64,000 nt of DNA from Aved-18 sp964606665 (GTDB lineage Bacteria > Cyanobacteriota > Vampirovibrionia > Obscuribacterales > Obscuribacteraceae). This document shows positions 36,077 to 45,719 of the stretch, one piece after another. A model generated the notes under the pieces. That model searched no databases, was not told the DNA's origin, and saw nothing but the letters and a program-made list of their open reading frames with translations. Both the position numbers and the translations under genes were made by a program. Position 1 is the stretch's first letter. Each line of letters opens with the position of its first letter. The DNA lies in the NCBI GenBank assembly GCA_964606665.1, contig CAZSHS010000015.1, positions 14,067-78,066 on the forward strand, read 5' to 3'.

Positions 36077-36373
36077 GTGAAGACAAAGTTTGTAATTGCG
36101 ACTGCATTCTTGCTGGCTGCCATAACTTTGATTTCACTTGATATCAGATTGGCTCCAAACACTCGTTTGGCCGCTTCTGCTCTTGGTGTAGTGGACAATT
36201 TGAAAAAAACTCGCGACGCTCTTTTAGATCAAAAGTCCCAACTGTCAGCCAAAGCCGATATTGTGTACCGCAGAATAAAAGACAATCAAAGAGAATACGA
36301 CTTGCTTCAAGCTGCCATCACCGATACCGACAGATCAATCAAAGATATCGACGACGCGCTTGGTGCAAGATAA
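36077..36373 (+). CDS. small secreted or membrane coiled-coil protein
   Basis: A 98-residue protein beginning at GTG with TAGGAGAGC directly upstream. Residues about 5-22 form a hydrophobic signal or anchor helix (FVIATAFLLAAITLISL). The remainder is a long helix with heptad character (VVDNLKKTRDALLDQKSQLSAKADIVYRR), suggesting a coiled coil outside the cytoplasm. No family is recognised. The next gene follows 37 bases later on the same strand. Confidence 0.7.
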   Translation: MKTKFVIATAFLLAAITLISLDIRLAPNTRLAASALGVVDNLKKTRDALLDQKSQLSAKADIVYRRIKDNQREYDLLQAAITDTDRSIKDIDDALGAR

Positions 36374-36410
36374 CCCTGGAATTACAAATCGCTTTAGCGA
36401 GGCTCCATCA

Positions 36411-36989
36411 ATGAAAGAAACGATTTTCCCCCGCAACTTTATTGCTCATTTTAAAGCAGCTTTGGCTATTGTGGGAGGCATTTCGTTTTTATCAATTTCA
36501 ACATGTACACAGGCTCGCGCAGAAGAACTGGCATCTGCCACACCTGAGGCCGATGTGTCTTGCATCAATCCACATCTTGTCTGTCCTGAGGCAGGAGAAG
36601 TGATTGACACTCTCAAACAAATCGCCAAAGTATACAGCGCTGGCGACTTCAGCAAATTGTCTGATTATCTCGATAACGACATCACCACTTTCGACGACAA
36701 GAAGAAAAAGTTGATAGTAGGTAAACCAGCCGTTATGGAATGGGTCCGTGAACAGTGGGATAAATCGAAATCGGAAGGCAATCCAGTCGAGTCATACACA
36801 ATCGACCATCCATTTGCTCAAGTACGTGGCGACACAGCAATTGTCACTTTTAGAGCAGTTAAGCGCTTTGGCGGCAAAAAACCCAAAGCCTTCGCATCGC
36901 AATGCACTGACATTTTCGTCAAACATGCACCCCAAGAAGGTTGGAAAAAGCTGCACTACAGAACACACTGGAAAGAAATTTCCATCTAA
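36411..36989 (+). CDS. secreted NTF2/SnoaL-like domain protein
   Basis: A 192-residue protein with a signal peptide (ATG at 36411; hydrophobic core ALAIVGGISFLSIST; cleavage near ARA). The frame is open further upstream, but GCGAGG lies just before this ATG and the protein start fits a signal peptide. The mature part has the cone-like NTF2 fold pattern: VIDTLKQIAKVYSAGDFSKLSDYL, DDKKKKLIVGKPAVMEWV, YTIDHPFAQVRGDTAIVTFRAVKR, and a terminal WKKLHYRTHWKEI strand. It may bind a small ligand; no catalytic residues can be named. Confidence 0.75.
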   Translation: MKETIFPRNFIAHFKAALAIVGGISFLSISTCTQARAEELASATPEADVSCINPHLVCPEAGEVIDTLKQIAKVYSAGDFSKLSDYLDNDITTFDDKKKKLIVGKPAVMEWVREQWDKSKSEGNPVESYTIDHPFAQVRGDTAIVTFRAVKRFGGKKPKAFASQCTDIFVKHAPQEGWKKLHYRTHWKEISI

Positions 36990-37004
36990 GTTATCTAGTT
37001 GAAG

Positions 37005-38315
37005 TTAGAATCCCGAATCCTTTGGATTGTTATCCAGTGGGTCTTGTTTAGGTTCTGGTTTAGCATCTTTGCTTGCAGATGGATCTTCAGAATTAGGCTG
37101 AACAAGCATTTTCTCAAAGAAAGATGCCAGTTTCATATTGGGCCATTGCTGTTTGAAACTTTGAACGCAAGATGCGGCTTTTGCTTTTTGATCAACTCGA
37201 AAATAGACATAAGCTAAATCAAGCAAAATTACTATCGCTTGCGGATTTAGCTTGAGAGCGTTTTCAAAAGAAGTTTGAGCCGAAGCATAATCCCCCATAG
37301 CAGATTGAACTAAACCTAATTGATACAGCACATAGTAGTCGTCTTTGCTAAGTGACATTGCCACTCTAGCTTTGTCTAGATACTCGCTAATTTTGCCTGT
37401 AGCGGGTTTAGATACTTGTGATTGTGCTTTGGCGCTTTCAAGTATTTGCATGTCTTTTATGCGCGCATTAATCGCCAGTCCTGAATCTTGATTGTCTAAC
37501 TGAAATGGATCTGCCTCCAGGTCATACAACTTGCTGAAACCCAAATAAGCAAGTGAGCGACCCATTTTATACTGAGTTGGTTTTGAAGCAAGTCGCCTTG
37601 CGCTTTTCGAGGCATCTATATAATTGCCTTGAAACAGATCAGCGCGAGCCTTCAAGGCGGTGGTGAAATTGTACTCTCCAAGCGCATTTGCTCTTTGTGC
37701 AAATGCTTTGACATTTTCTAAATCACCTAAAAAATAATAAGCGCGAGCGGCTCCATCAAGCACAAATGCTGATTGCGGTGCCTGACTTTGTGCCTGCTCA
37801 AAACACTTCAATGCTTTAGCAAAGTCGCCACGGCGTATCAATCCATAACCAAGACAAGTTAGTGCTGGACCTTTGTCTTGCGCTATTTTAAATAGTTTGT
37901 TCCAGACATTTACACTAATCTCAAAATTATGATTGAGATATTGAGCGATTCCTGTGGTGGCGAGATTTTCTGTATCCTGCCCACCTAGCTGTGATGCCTT
38001 TTGCAAATAATTGAGCGCCCTGTCTGTTTCGTTGGTAAGGGTTAAACACAATGCCAGTAGGTTTAAAGCATTTACATTATCGGGATAGACGTTGACGGCC
38101 TTTTCAAAAAACTTGCTTGCAAAAATAAGATTGTCCTTTTCTTTGCGTTTTCTCTTTTGCTTCTTGTCCGTTAGATAATTCAATCCCGCTGAAGTCAGGT
38201 TGGCAGACTCATCGCGCCTTTTGATATCCCAGTGCTTGGTCTGGGCATGCGCTTGTATTGGCACCATATTTGATACCAACAAAATCAAACTCATAGTGGA
38301 AAGAATTTTTTTCAT
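37005..38315 (-). CDS. secreted TPR protein
   Basis: A 436-residue protein with a signal peptide (1 to about 24, LLVSNMVPIQAHAQ). At least six TPR units follow, for example VYPDNVNALNLLALCLTL, ALTCLGYGLIRRGDFAKAL, YQLGLVQSAMGDYASAQTSFENALKLNPQ and LLDLAYVYFRVDQKAKAASCV. The last 40 residues are a Pro/Asp/Lys-rich tail. It probably serves as an envelope scaffold. Its start overlaps the end of the hydrolase gene by 4 bases (ATGA), so the two are translationally coupled. Confidence 0.85.
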   Translation of the reverse strand: MKKILSTMSLILLVSNMVPIQAHAQTKHWDIKRRDESANLTSAGLNYLTDKKQKRKRKEKDNLIFASKFFEKAVNVYPDNVNALNLLALCLTLTNETDRALNYLQKASQLGGQDTENLATTGIAQYLNHNFEISVNVWNKLFKIAQDKGPALTCLGYGLIRRGDFAKALKCFEQAQSQAPQSAFVLDGAARAYYFLGDLENVKAFAQRANALGEYNFTTALKARADLFQGNYIDASKSARRLASKPTQYKMGRSLAYLGFSKLYDLEADPFQLDNQDSGLAINARIKDMQILESAKAQSQVSKPATGKISEYLDKARVAMSLSKDDYYVLYQLGLVQSAMGDYASAQTSFENALKLNPQAIVILLDLAYVYFRVDQKAKAASCVQSFKQQWPNMKLASFFEKMLVQPNSEDPSASKDAKPEPKQDPLDNNPKDSGF

Positions 38316-39283
38316 GCACCATCCTTGCTCAGAGTAAATTTTATTGCATCAATAAACACGGCTGGTTCAGGCAATCCATGATTAGTGTCAATTTCTATCA
38401 AGCGCGATTTTACATTAAGCGCTTGAAGACGCTCTACAATTTGTTTTTGCAAATCCGGAGGAACGGTGCTGTCCTTTTTGGCTGAAACCACAGCCACTTT
38501 CACTTGCCTGGGAAAGCCGTCTATGTTGTGAAAAAAGCTCGCTTCACGATAGGCTTTGAGATTGTCTTTGGGCGTACCTTTGAGCATTATGACCATAGCT
38601 TGCTTAACAATGCGAGCACTGGTTCTATCAAATAATACAGCTAGATCTCCTGCCGATTCGACACTGACAATGCCTTTCAATTTCGCTTTTATTGAATCGG
38701 GAGCGCAAGCAGCATAATTAAGCACCGTGCATCCACCCATAGAGCAGCCCAGCAAGATTATTTCGCTCGTGGGATAGGCAAGCATAGTTTCATCTATATT
38801 TTGACTGATGTCGCTAAGTGCACTTGCTTCGCCCCATGAAGCAGGCGAGCGGTAGTTGAGCGAAATAAAAACTGAATACGGAAAGGTCTTTTGTATTTCG
38901 TTTGCAACTAGAAATTTGCCGGGGTCGCCATAAGGCTCTCTGTAAGTAGCGCCCATACCATGCAAATACACAAATAAAGTATGTTTACCGTCTTGTGAGG
39001 GTGCAGCGGGTGGTGACAAAAGAAAACTATCAGCTCGACCATCTAGTCTACTGACAAAATCTCTTCTGATAATTTTTTGACTGCGATCTTCTAATTGATT
39101 GAGCTTCTCATAATTAGTTATTAGCATCTGGCGTTCTAGATGCCTCAATTTCTTTTTTTGTTTACCAAGCTCGATGCTACAGGAAATCAAGAAGCACAAA
39201 GCAACGATACCGCCAACATTAAGCAGCAACGACAGAGCCAATACCAATCTTCGAGGCGAATTATTTCGAGGTAAATTGCTCAA
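38312..39283 (-). CDS. membrane-anchored alpha/beta hydrolase
   Basis: A 323-residue protein with one N-terminal membrane helix (about 12-35, LVLALSLLLNVGGIVALCFL). The outer domain is an alpha/beta hydrolase: FVYLHGMGATYREPYG as the oxyanion region, the nucleophile elbow GCSMGG, VSAKKDSTVPP with the acid, and NHGLPEP with the His. It probably cleaves an ester or amide in the envelope; the substrate is unknown. It starts at TTG and is coupled to the downstream TPR gene. Confidence 0.82.
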   Translation of the reverse strand: MSNLPRNNSPRRLVLALSLLLNVGGIVALCFLISCSIELGKQKKKLRHLERQMLITNYEKLNQLEDRSQKIIRRDFVSRLDGRADSFLLSPPAAPSQDGKHTLFVYLHGMGATYREPYGDPGKFLVANEIQKTFPYSVFISLNYRSPASWGEASALSDISQNIDETMLAYPTSEIILLGCSMGGCTVLNYAACAPDSIKAKLKGIVSVESAGDLAVLFDRTSARIVKQAMVIMLKGTPKDNLKAYREASFFHNIDGFPRQVKVAVVSAKKDSTVPPDLQKQIVERLQALNVKSRLIEIDTNHGLPEPAVFIDAIKFTLSKDGA

Positions 39284-39335
39284 TTATCTGGACAAACCGC
39301 AAAAATTAATCTGGGCCCTTGTAACGGAACTGATC

Positions 39336-39536
39336 TTATCTATTTGGTTTGCCAGGAGCTTTTGCGTCTGGAGCAGCTTTTTTATTTGGGTCGACATTGG
39401 CATACTTGAATTCTGGCATAGAATCCAGTCCACTGGACGACTCTTGCAAGTTTTTAGCTATGTAAGACTGCAAGAAAATGCCAAAAACAATGATAATGCC
39501 GAGGGCTATTAGTAGAAGTCGAGTGTTTTGAGACAT
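39336..39536 (-). CDS. small single-pass membrane protein
   Basis: A 66-residue protein: one membrane helix at residues about 5-24 (TRLLLIALGIIIVFGIFLQS), then a polar tail with a Lys/Ala/Pro-rich end (NKKAAPDAKAPGKPNR). It starts at an ATG at 39536, divergent from moxR with an 84-base spacer. No family is recognised. It lies 52 bases upstream of the hydrolase gene on the same strand. Confidence 0.6.
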   Translation of the reverse strand: MSQNTRLLLIALGIIIVFGIFLQSYIAKNLQESSSGLDSMPEFKYANVDPNKKAAPDAKAPGKPNR

Positions 39537-39620
39537 AGTTGAATAATTATATCAGTGTTTAAGGGCTGGATAGACTTGGAAGTATATTGACATGGTGTAT
39601 CTATATTAGGAGGATTCTTA

Positions 39621-40601
39621 GTGCGTTCTACACCTCCCCCCACCCCTGCGTCGCCCCAAGCCAATTCGCAGGCAGTAGCGGCTCTTAGCGGAAAAGCGAA
39701 AGGTCTGGTAGACAATATGGGCAAAGCCCTTGTCGGTCAGGCGAGAGCCTCAAAACTTGCCGTGGTGGCTCTTTTAGCCAACGGTCACGTACTCCTTGAA
39801 GACGTCCCTGGAGTGGGAAAAACCTTACTTGCCAAAAGTCTTGCAAGCTCCGTCAGAGCGGATTTTAAACGAGTTCAGTGCACTCCAGACTTACTGCCGA
39901 CAGATATTTCCGGGGTCAGTATTTTTGACCAAAGAGAAACCAAATTCAATTTTTTGCCTGGTCCCATTTTCACCAATATTCTTCTTGTAGATGAAATCAA
40001 CCGCGCCACCCCTCGTACTCAATCAAGTTTGCTTGAAGCGATGGAAGAAAGACAAGTCACCAATGACGGTGTCACACGCAAATTATCTAATGTATTTTTT
40101 GTCATAGCCACTCAAAACCCTATCGAGCACCACGGAACATTTCCACTTCCAGAAGCGCAGCTAGACCGTTTTATGATTTCAATGAGCCTTGGCTATCCCA
40201 AGCGAGAAGAGGAAGCCGAAGTAATTAAGCGCTCAATTAAAGAAAACGCTTTTCAATTGCAGCCGGTACTTTCTCTTGAAGAAATGGTGCAGATGCAACA
40301 TGCTATTGGAGCTATTTTTTTGCATGATGCCCTTATAAATTATGTTATTGATATTGTCGCAGCCACAAGAGAACACCCAAGCATTATTCTAGGTGTAAGC
40401 CCTCGCGGGTCCCAACTATTAGTGCGTGCGGCTCAAGCTTACGCATTCATTGAAGGTCGCGACTTTGTTACACCAGACGACATCAAAGTACTAGCGCCTC
40501 ATGTGTTTGGACATCGCGTAGTGCCCAAAGTAAAATCGTCGCGTATTTGTCATAGCGAAGTCATAAAGAAAGTCCTTGAAGGCGTCAAAGTTCCGAGCTG
40601 A
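39621..40601 (+). CDS. MoxR-family AAA+ ATPase
   Basis: A 326-residue AAA+ ATPase. Walker A is EDVPGVGKTLLAKS, Walker B is ILLVDEINRATPRTQSSLLEAMEE, and sensor 1 is FVIATQNPIEHHGTFPLPEAQLDRF. The C-terminal lid has GVSPRGSQLLVRAAQA. MoxR proteins act as chaperones for envelope or metallo-enzyme partners, and are commonly found with DUF58 and transglutaminase genes, as here. The GTG start is preceded by AGGAGG at seven bases. It is the first gene of a three-gene operon. Confidence 0.96.
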   Translation: MRSTPPPTPASPQANSQAVAALSGKAKGLVDNMGKALVGQARASKLAVVALLANGHVLLEDVPGVGKTLLAKSLASSVRADFKRVQCTPDLLPTDISGVSIFDQRETKFNFLPGPIFTNILLVDEINRATPRTQSSLLEAMEERQVTNDGVTRKLSNVFFVIATQNPIEHHGTFPLPEAQLDRFMISMSLGYPKREEEAEVIKRSIKENAFQLQPVLSLEEMVQMQHAIGAIFLHDALINYVIDIVAATREHPSIILGVSPRGSQLLVRAAQAYAFIEGRDFVTPDDIKVLAPHVFGHRVVPKVKSSRICHSEVIKKVLEGVKVPS

Positions 40602-40603
40602 TA

Positions 40604-41947
40604 TTGATGAATAAAAGACTTTCATTAACAATTCCAATTGGATTCGGTTTGAAAGTCACTTTTGACATGCGAATTTTTTCGCTCCTCTTTTTTGCCGTAG
40701 CTATTTTCTTATATGCAGGTATAAGTGCCAACGAATCAATTTACCTTTTAGCTTCGAGTTTTGTTTGCACTGCTATTCTGGCTCTAATTATGCCACTGCT
40801 TGTAGTTTTGCACGTTAAAGGCGAATCTATTTTGCCCCAAGATGTGCTTGATGAAGAGGAGTCTAAAATACTGATCAAGCTTAAACGCAGAAATGTGTTG
40901 GGCATACTGTCCACATTTTTCCCCACCAAACAATTGCGAATGACACTAGATCTGGTGCGCAGAGGTCTTGATGGACGCCCTCAAGGAGCCATTCTTTCTC
41001 CTGAACCTGTACTCATAGAAAATCTCACTGGTGAAAACTGGTTTGAATTTCCGACGCCTGATTTACGACGCGGAATCTATTTTTTAAACAGCATTGAAAT
41101 TAGCACTTGCTTTCCCTTTGGTTTAATCTGGTGGAGCAGGACTTTAAAATCTAACAAGGTAATAAGTCTTACTTCTATCACGGTTTATCCACGTAGTTAT
41201 CCTGTCTCGGGGAATTTTTTGGCCCATATAAAAGGAATCAAGTCAACAATGGGACTTGCTTCATCTAGCTCCATGATTACGCACCAATCTACTAGCTTTA
41301 GATCGGTACGAGAATATAGAAGCGGCGACAGCCTCAGACACATACATTGGGCATCTACGGCCAAATTTGGCAATTTACTTGTGCGTGAATTTGATCAGGA
41401 AACAATTCCTGTTTTTGACCTTATACTTAATCTTAGAGCCAATTGGAAAACACCAGAGCAATTCGAGCTTGCTGTTTCAGCCATAATGTCTTTATGTCAT
41501 CTTGGTTATCACAAAGGTCAATTGCCTAATTTGACTATCTATCCTCCCGTAGACTCACCGGCATTGGAAAAAATGATGCAAGACCTGCCTGAAAATTTAG
41601 GTCACGGTATCGAGCGATATGCCGAAATTCTGGCTCGCGTTGAGCCCGTGCGTCAGAGTCTCGATCCTGAAGAACAAAAATTTGACAGTCAAGCTATTTA
41701 TCATGAGCGAGAGGTACTTACTTTTGTACCGACTCACGAGCGTGTGATGAAATTCAGTCCTGAGAAAAAATCAGATGTAATCTGCACGCCAATTGATTTG
41801 GCTATCGTCGAGCCCGAAGTAATTTATGAAGGCACCCATACCACAAAATCAAAACGCGGGGGTGCTGCAACTTCTTTACCTGAACCTACTTTTGATGGCA
41901 AAATTATTGCCAGACTTGATTGGGAACTGGACATGGAGGGACTATGA
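40604..41947 (+). CDS. DUF58-domain protein
   Basis: A 447-residue protein with two N-terminal membrane helices (about 20-70) and a soluble domain. The hallmark of DUF58 is SFRSVREYRSGDSLRHIHWASTAK-like, seen near residue 225, within a von Willebrand A-like fold. DUF58 proteins usually partner with MoxR ATPases. The frame begins TTG-ATG at 40604-40609 and either codon may be used. It ends by sharing an ATGA with the transglutaminase gene, so the two are coupled. Confidence 0.9.
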   Translation: MMNKRLSLTIPIGFGLKVTFDMRIFSLLFFAVAIFLYAGISANESIYLLASSFVCTAILALIMPLLVVLHVKGESILPQDVLDEEESKILIKLKRRNVLGILSTFFPTKQLRMTLDLVRRGLDGRPQGAILSPEPVLIENLTGENWFEFPTPDLRRGIYFLNSIEISTCFPFGLIWWSRTLKSNKVISLTSITVYPRSYPVSGNFLAHIKGIKSTMGLASSSSMITHQSTSFRSVREYRSGDSLRHIHWASTAKFGNLLVREFDQETIPVFDLILNLRANWKTPEQFELAVSAIMSLCHLGYHKGQLPNLTIYPPVDSPALEKMMQDLPENLGHGIERYAEILARVEPVRQSLDPEEQKFDSQAIYHEREVLTFVPTHERVMKFSPEKKSDVICTPIDLAIVEPEVIYEGTHTTKSKRGGAATSLPEPTFDGKIIARLDWELDMEGL

Positions 41948-44900
41948 ACAAACCTCCTAAATCCCCAAAAGATCCTAAAGACGCAGGCAAAATTAAAGCT
42001 CCTCAAAAACCAGAAGAGCCTAAAGAACCGGCAGAAGACTCAGTACCTCTGCGCGTAATTGTTTTCTTGATGGCAATTGTTTGTGTTGGTGCATCATGCA
42101 TACTCTCTCATTCAAGTTGGTTATTGACTTGTCTTTATTTATTACTTGTTGCCTCTGGCAGTTTCCTCAGTTATCAGCACAGGCACGACGAGCTTAAGTG
42201 GCTCCACTGGCTGGCTTTGGCTGGAATTCTTTTTGTTGGCGCTGGTGTGCTCAAAGAATTTTTAAATCCATTGCGAGATGAATTCGATTTTGTGTCTCCT
42301 TTCATTCACTTTCTAGCTGGTGTTTTTGCTTTTATCACTTTTGAAATGCGCACTCGCTCAGATCTAAATTTGTCTTCCACAATGGGTTTATTGCTTCTAC
42401 TGCTAATTGCTCCGGTGGAAAAAGGGTTACCCTTACTTGCCGTAATTTTGATTTATATAATCCTTGGCTCGTTCATGCTCTATTTTGATTGTCTGTCAGA
42501 AACTTTAAAAGAGCGCCTTTCCAAGCCAATCGTCAAAGCTCCTGAGGTCAAGCCCGCGGGAGTTTTTATCAGGCGACGCTCTGCTGGATACACGATACCG
42601 GCATTGATGTTGATACCACTTTTGTCTGTAGTGGTATTTATTTTTTCACCGCGCTCTGACGATTTTTTAGACCGAATCATGGCTGCAACCAAATCTTTCG
42701 ACCCGGGCATTCTTGTATCGAACTTTACTCCTGCCCCCCCTCCAGCAAAGCGACAAATGACTCCTGAAGAGGAAGAGCGATTACGTGCGTGGTTTCAAAA
42801 GCGTCACGGTCTTTCCAAAATAGACCCTAAAGATAAGAACTACAAAAAACGAAATGCAAGCGAAGACGTCGACTTCGTTCCCCCGCCGCCTACAAAACAA
42901 GGCAACAGAGCAAAGCCTCAAACTCAAGATCCTAAGAAACCTAAAAAAGGAAAAGAACAAGACACCAAAAGCGAATCGGCAACACCGCCAGATAAAAACA
43001 AAGCTGACAAAAGCAAAGACAAAGGCAAAAATAACCAAGGCAAAGATCAAAAGCCTGGCGAAGATAACTCCCAAGCAAAAGATAGCTCAGCAAGCCCAAA
43101 TTCCTCATCTAACTCTAAAGGAAAAAACAAGCGCAAAAACTCCAAAGGTGATGCTAGTAATTCTGGCTCAGGCAATGGAGGCGGCGGCCAAGGCGGCGAA
43201 TTCGAAATTAAAGACGACGCCAATTTGTCTTTATCCGACAAATTGAGTGAGCAAAATCAAGTCATATTGGTCGCAAAAACCAGACGTATAGTTTACTTTA
43301 GACGTCGTTGTTACGACGTTTACACCGGATATGATTGGCACCAGAGCGACGAATCTAAAATAGAACCGGTCAAAGTAACAAATGGTGAAATCAAAAAACA
43401 ATTCAAAGTTAATTATGCAGCTCCCACCCCTATGGTGCAGTACACACCACCCCCGCAAAATTTGCTTGCACCAAAACAAGATCTGAAAAGCGGCGCAAAC
43501 AGCTCTTTGAGCATGGGAGGTCCTGGTCGCTTGCAACCCTCATCTAGTGGTGCCAGTAGTTCTGTATCGGGTTCTTCCAATTCAAATAATTCTGAAGATA
43601 CAACAATTAATTCAGCCCATATGCGTCCTTACAAATTCATGGATCAAGACAAGCCGCTATATCGGGTATCAATGGCTGATGCGCTTAAATTGCCTGGAAA
43701 TTTTCCATCTATTGAATTGATGCAAGAAATGAAAGTAAAGGCAAAGAGTATCGGCAAATATGTTCCCGGTGCCTGGATTCCCCAAGAAGTTCGTTTGTTC
43801 AACACAACAGTCACTGTTGACAGTATGGGAGCTGTCACTGCGGATAAGAATATTGAGCAGAATACAGAATTCAAAGTTAAAACTCAGCTTCCAATGTATG
43901 ACTTAAATGCCATGCGTCAAGCAGACCCTCCTTCTTATCAAGAAGAAGAAGCTATGCGCGATGAGTTTTCGACTTATCTAGATCTCCCCACGACATTGCC
44001 TCAATCTGTTTTCGAATTGGCAGAGCAAAAAACAAATCCTCAATTTAACTGGTTTGTTCAGAGTGAACAAATTGCCGACTATTTGCGCAAACATTATAAA
44101 TACAACTCGTTGCGCGAAGTTGACGAAGACGCAGACGACTATGTTGCAGAATTTCTGTTTAAGCGTAAAGAAGGACATTGCGCAGATTTTGCCTCTGCAT
44201 TTGTAGTCATGGCTCGATGTGTGGGCATACCTTCACGGCTTGTAGCCGGTTTTGGACCTGGCACTCTGAACAAGGTTACAGGCGAGCGAGAAATTAGATC
44301 TAGCGATTTGCTGACCTGGGCAGAAGCCTATATTCCTGGCACCGGTTGGGTTCCATTCGACCCAACGCCGGAAGGCTTTATGCCTGATGTGAAAAAGAAC
44401 GACGAAACAACAATAGACCAGGTGAAAGAAACTCTTGGTCTAGACAAAGAAGACAAAGAGGAACAGGCTAAAGCAATTGCTGCAAAAGTTGTCGATTTCG
44501 TTTTCTGGGGACTTGGCGCTTTGATTGTACTTGTGGTGCTTGGCCTTTGTCTTCGATTTTTGATTCCACTACTTAAGAAGCTCAAAAAGTCTCCTTATAA
44601 GCGAGGTGCTGAGTGGGCAATTCTTTTGAAAGTGCAAAAGGCTTTAGAGAAAAAACTGAAGCAACCACGTCAAGCCACTGAGACTCCGCTTGATTTTATC
44701 GAGCGGTTGAGGGGCAGTATCATCAAAACCAAAAATACCAAACATCCAATTCCACGAGATTTGCCTGACACTTTGAATCGTTTTTATCAAGCTTATTCAG
44801 AAGTATATTTTGGTCAACGCAAAGAAAAGCTTGAAGACGTCAAAGAATACGCCAAACAAGTAATTGCCTCAGTATCTGGCAAAGCACCTCCAGTTGAAAA

Positions 44901-44955
44901 AACAGAAACGCCCAAACGTACTGGAAAACGTAAGGGCGCAGATTCTGAAGATTGA
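41944..44955 (+). CDS. membrane transglutaminase-like protein (TgpA-type), catalytic His missing
   Basis: A 1003-residue protein. Several N-terminal membrane helices (about 35-230) are followed by a long Lys/Asn/Ser/Gly-rich low-complexity region (about 280-430). A transglutaminase core comes next, then one more membrane helix (about 855-880) and a cytoplasmic tail. The core has GHCADFASAFV (Cys746) and WVPFDPTPEG (Asp806), but the site of the triad His, normally DxHAW, reads DLLTW, giving Leu790. It may bind rather than crosslink or cleave. The start is the ATG at 41944, preceded by GGAGGG and overlapping the DUF58 stop. Confidence 0.88.
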   Translation: MNKPPKSPKDPKDAGKIKAPQKPEEPKEPAEDSVPLRVIVFLMAIVCVGASCILSHSSWLLTCLYLLLVASGSFLSYQHRHDELKWLHWLALAGILFVGAGVLKEFLNPLRDEFDFVSPFIHFLAGVFAFITFEMRTRSDLNLSSTMGLLLLLLIAPVEKGLPLLAVILIYIILGSFMLYFDCLSETLKERLSKPIVKAPEVKPAGVFIRRRSAGYTIPALMLIPLLSVVVFIFSPRSDDFLDRIMAATKSFDPGILVSNFTPAPPPAKRQMTPEEEERLRAWFQKRHGLSKIDPKDKNYKKRNASEDVDFVPPPPTKQGNRAKPQTQDPKKPKKGKEQDTKSESATPPDKNKADKSKDKGKNNQGKDQKPGEDNSQAKDSSASPNSSSNSKGKNKRKNSKGDASNSGSGNGGGGQGGEFEIKDDANLSLSDKLSEQNQVILVAKTRRIVYFRRRCYDVYTGYDWHQSDESKIEPVKVTNGEIKKQFKVNYAAPTPMVQYTPPPQNLLAPKQDLKSGANSSLSMGGPGRLQPSSSGASSSVSGSSNSNNSEDTTINSAHMRPYKFMDQDKPLYRVSMADALKLPGNFPSIELMQEMKVKAKSIGKYVPGAWIPQEVRLFNTTVTVDSMGAVTADKNIEQNTEFKVKTQLPMYDLNAMRQADPPSYQEEEAMRDEFSTYLDLPTTLPQSVFELAEQKTNPQFNWFVQSEQIADYLRKHYKYNSLREVDEDADDYVAEFLFKRKEGHCADFASAFVVMARCVGIPSRLVAGFGPGTLNKVTGEREIRSSDLLTWAEAYIPGTGWVPFDPTPEGFMPDVKKNDETTIDQVKETLGLDKEDKEEQAKAIAAKVVDFVFWGLGALIVLVVLGLCLRFLIPLLKKLKKSPYKRGAEWAILLKVQKALEKKLKQPRQATETPLDFIERLRGSIIKTKNTKHPIPRDLPDTLNRFYQAYSEVYFGQRKEKLEDVKEYAKQVIASVSGKAPPVEKTETPKRTGKRKGADSED

Positions 44956-44972
44956 ACTTTTAAGCTGGATGC

Positions 44973-45338
44973 TTAGGTAAGTTTGGTGCTCAAGCGGGTC
45001 AATTCTTGACCAAGTGCACCAAGTAAATTGGCAACCATGCTTTGTGGTCTTTTAGCTGAATGTTTTTTGCCTGCATAAACCCAGCCGCTGCCTTCTCTAT
45101 CTTCGACATGAAGACGTTGTGGTGCGGTGTGACTTGGGCGGCAACGACGAGTTCTTTTCACTTGCGGATGTGCTCCTTGTTCGTGAAGCAATTTGCGAAG
45201 TGACTCACCCTCTGGATCTGAGTAATAACCCCAGAGATTTTCTTTAAGTTCAAAGGGTTTTGGCTCGCGTACAAATACAAACCAGAACGCTGCGTACAAG
45301 ATTATCAATTCTAGACCAATCAATACGTAGGCGAACAT
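44973..45338 (-). CDS. small membrane-anchored basic protein
   Basis: A 121-residue protein. Residues about 3-24 form a membrane helix (AYVLIGLELIILYAAFWFVFV), followed by a polar domain rich in Arg and His. No family is recognised. GGAGG lies four bases before the ATG at 45338. It converges on the transglutaminase gene with a 17-base gap. Composition of the soluble part (KRTRRCRPSHTAPQRLH) suggests binding to an anionic partner, but this is speculative. Confidence 0.6.
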   Translation of the reverse strand: MFAYVLIGLELIILYAAFWFVFVREPKPFELKENLWGYYSDPEGESLRKLLHEQGAHPQVKRTRRCRPSHTAPQRLHVEDREGSGWVYAGKKHSAKRPQSMVANLLGALGQELTRLSTKLT

Positions 45339-45719
45339 GAGGCCTCCAAGCCCCGCAGGGCTTCAATTTTTTAGGAAATTACCTAATTAAGTTATGAGAA
45401 TGAACGACAGTTGGGGGAAGGTAATATTCGTTTACCTTTCTCAATATTCTACTTATTGTTTTTAGAAAATCCAGACCTTTTTCATGATTAATTAGTTGTC
45501 ATTAGATTAAATCTGAGCGGATAATGTTTTGTCGATCCTTGCCAGTGGTAACTATGCAGTTCCGCTTCGTCTCATAATTGGCGCTTTAGGAACTCTTTAG
45601 AATTCAAAAATGGGCGTTTTCACTGCTTAACAATCTATCTTTACAATTGCAATGATCGATACATTTCACACTGCACACGAGATACTAAAACCCGATTAGT
45701 TAACGAGTGTTTAAAGGTT
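45339..45719. other. intergenic region with hairpins
   Basis: A 381-base spacer between divergent genes with no convincing coding frame. Two hairpins are visible: AAGCCC/GGGCTT near 45349-45364, followed on the plus strand by a T-run, and AAGGTAA/TTACCTT at 45418-45438 with a 7-base loop. Promoters for both neighbours are expected here. No known RNA family is recognised. Confidence 0.45.
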
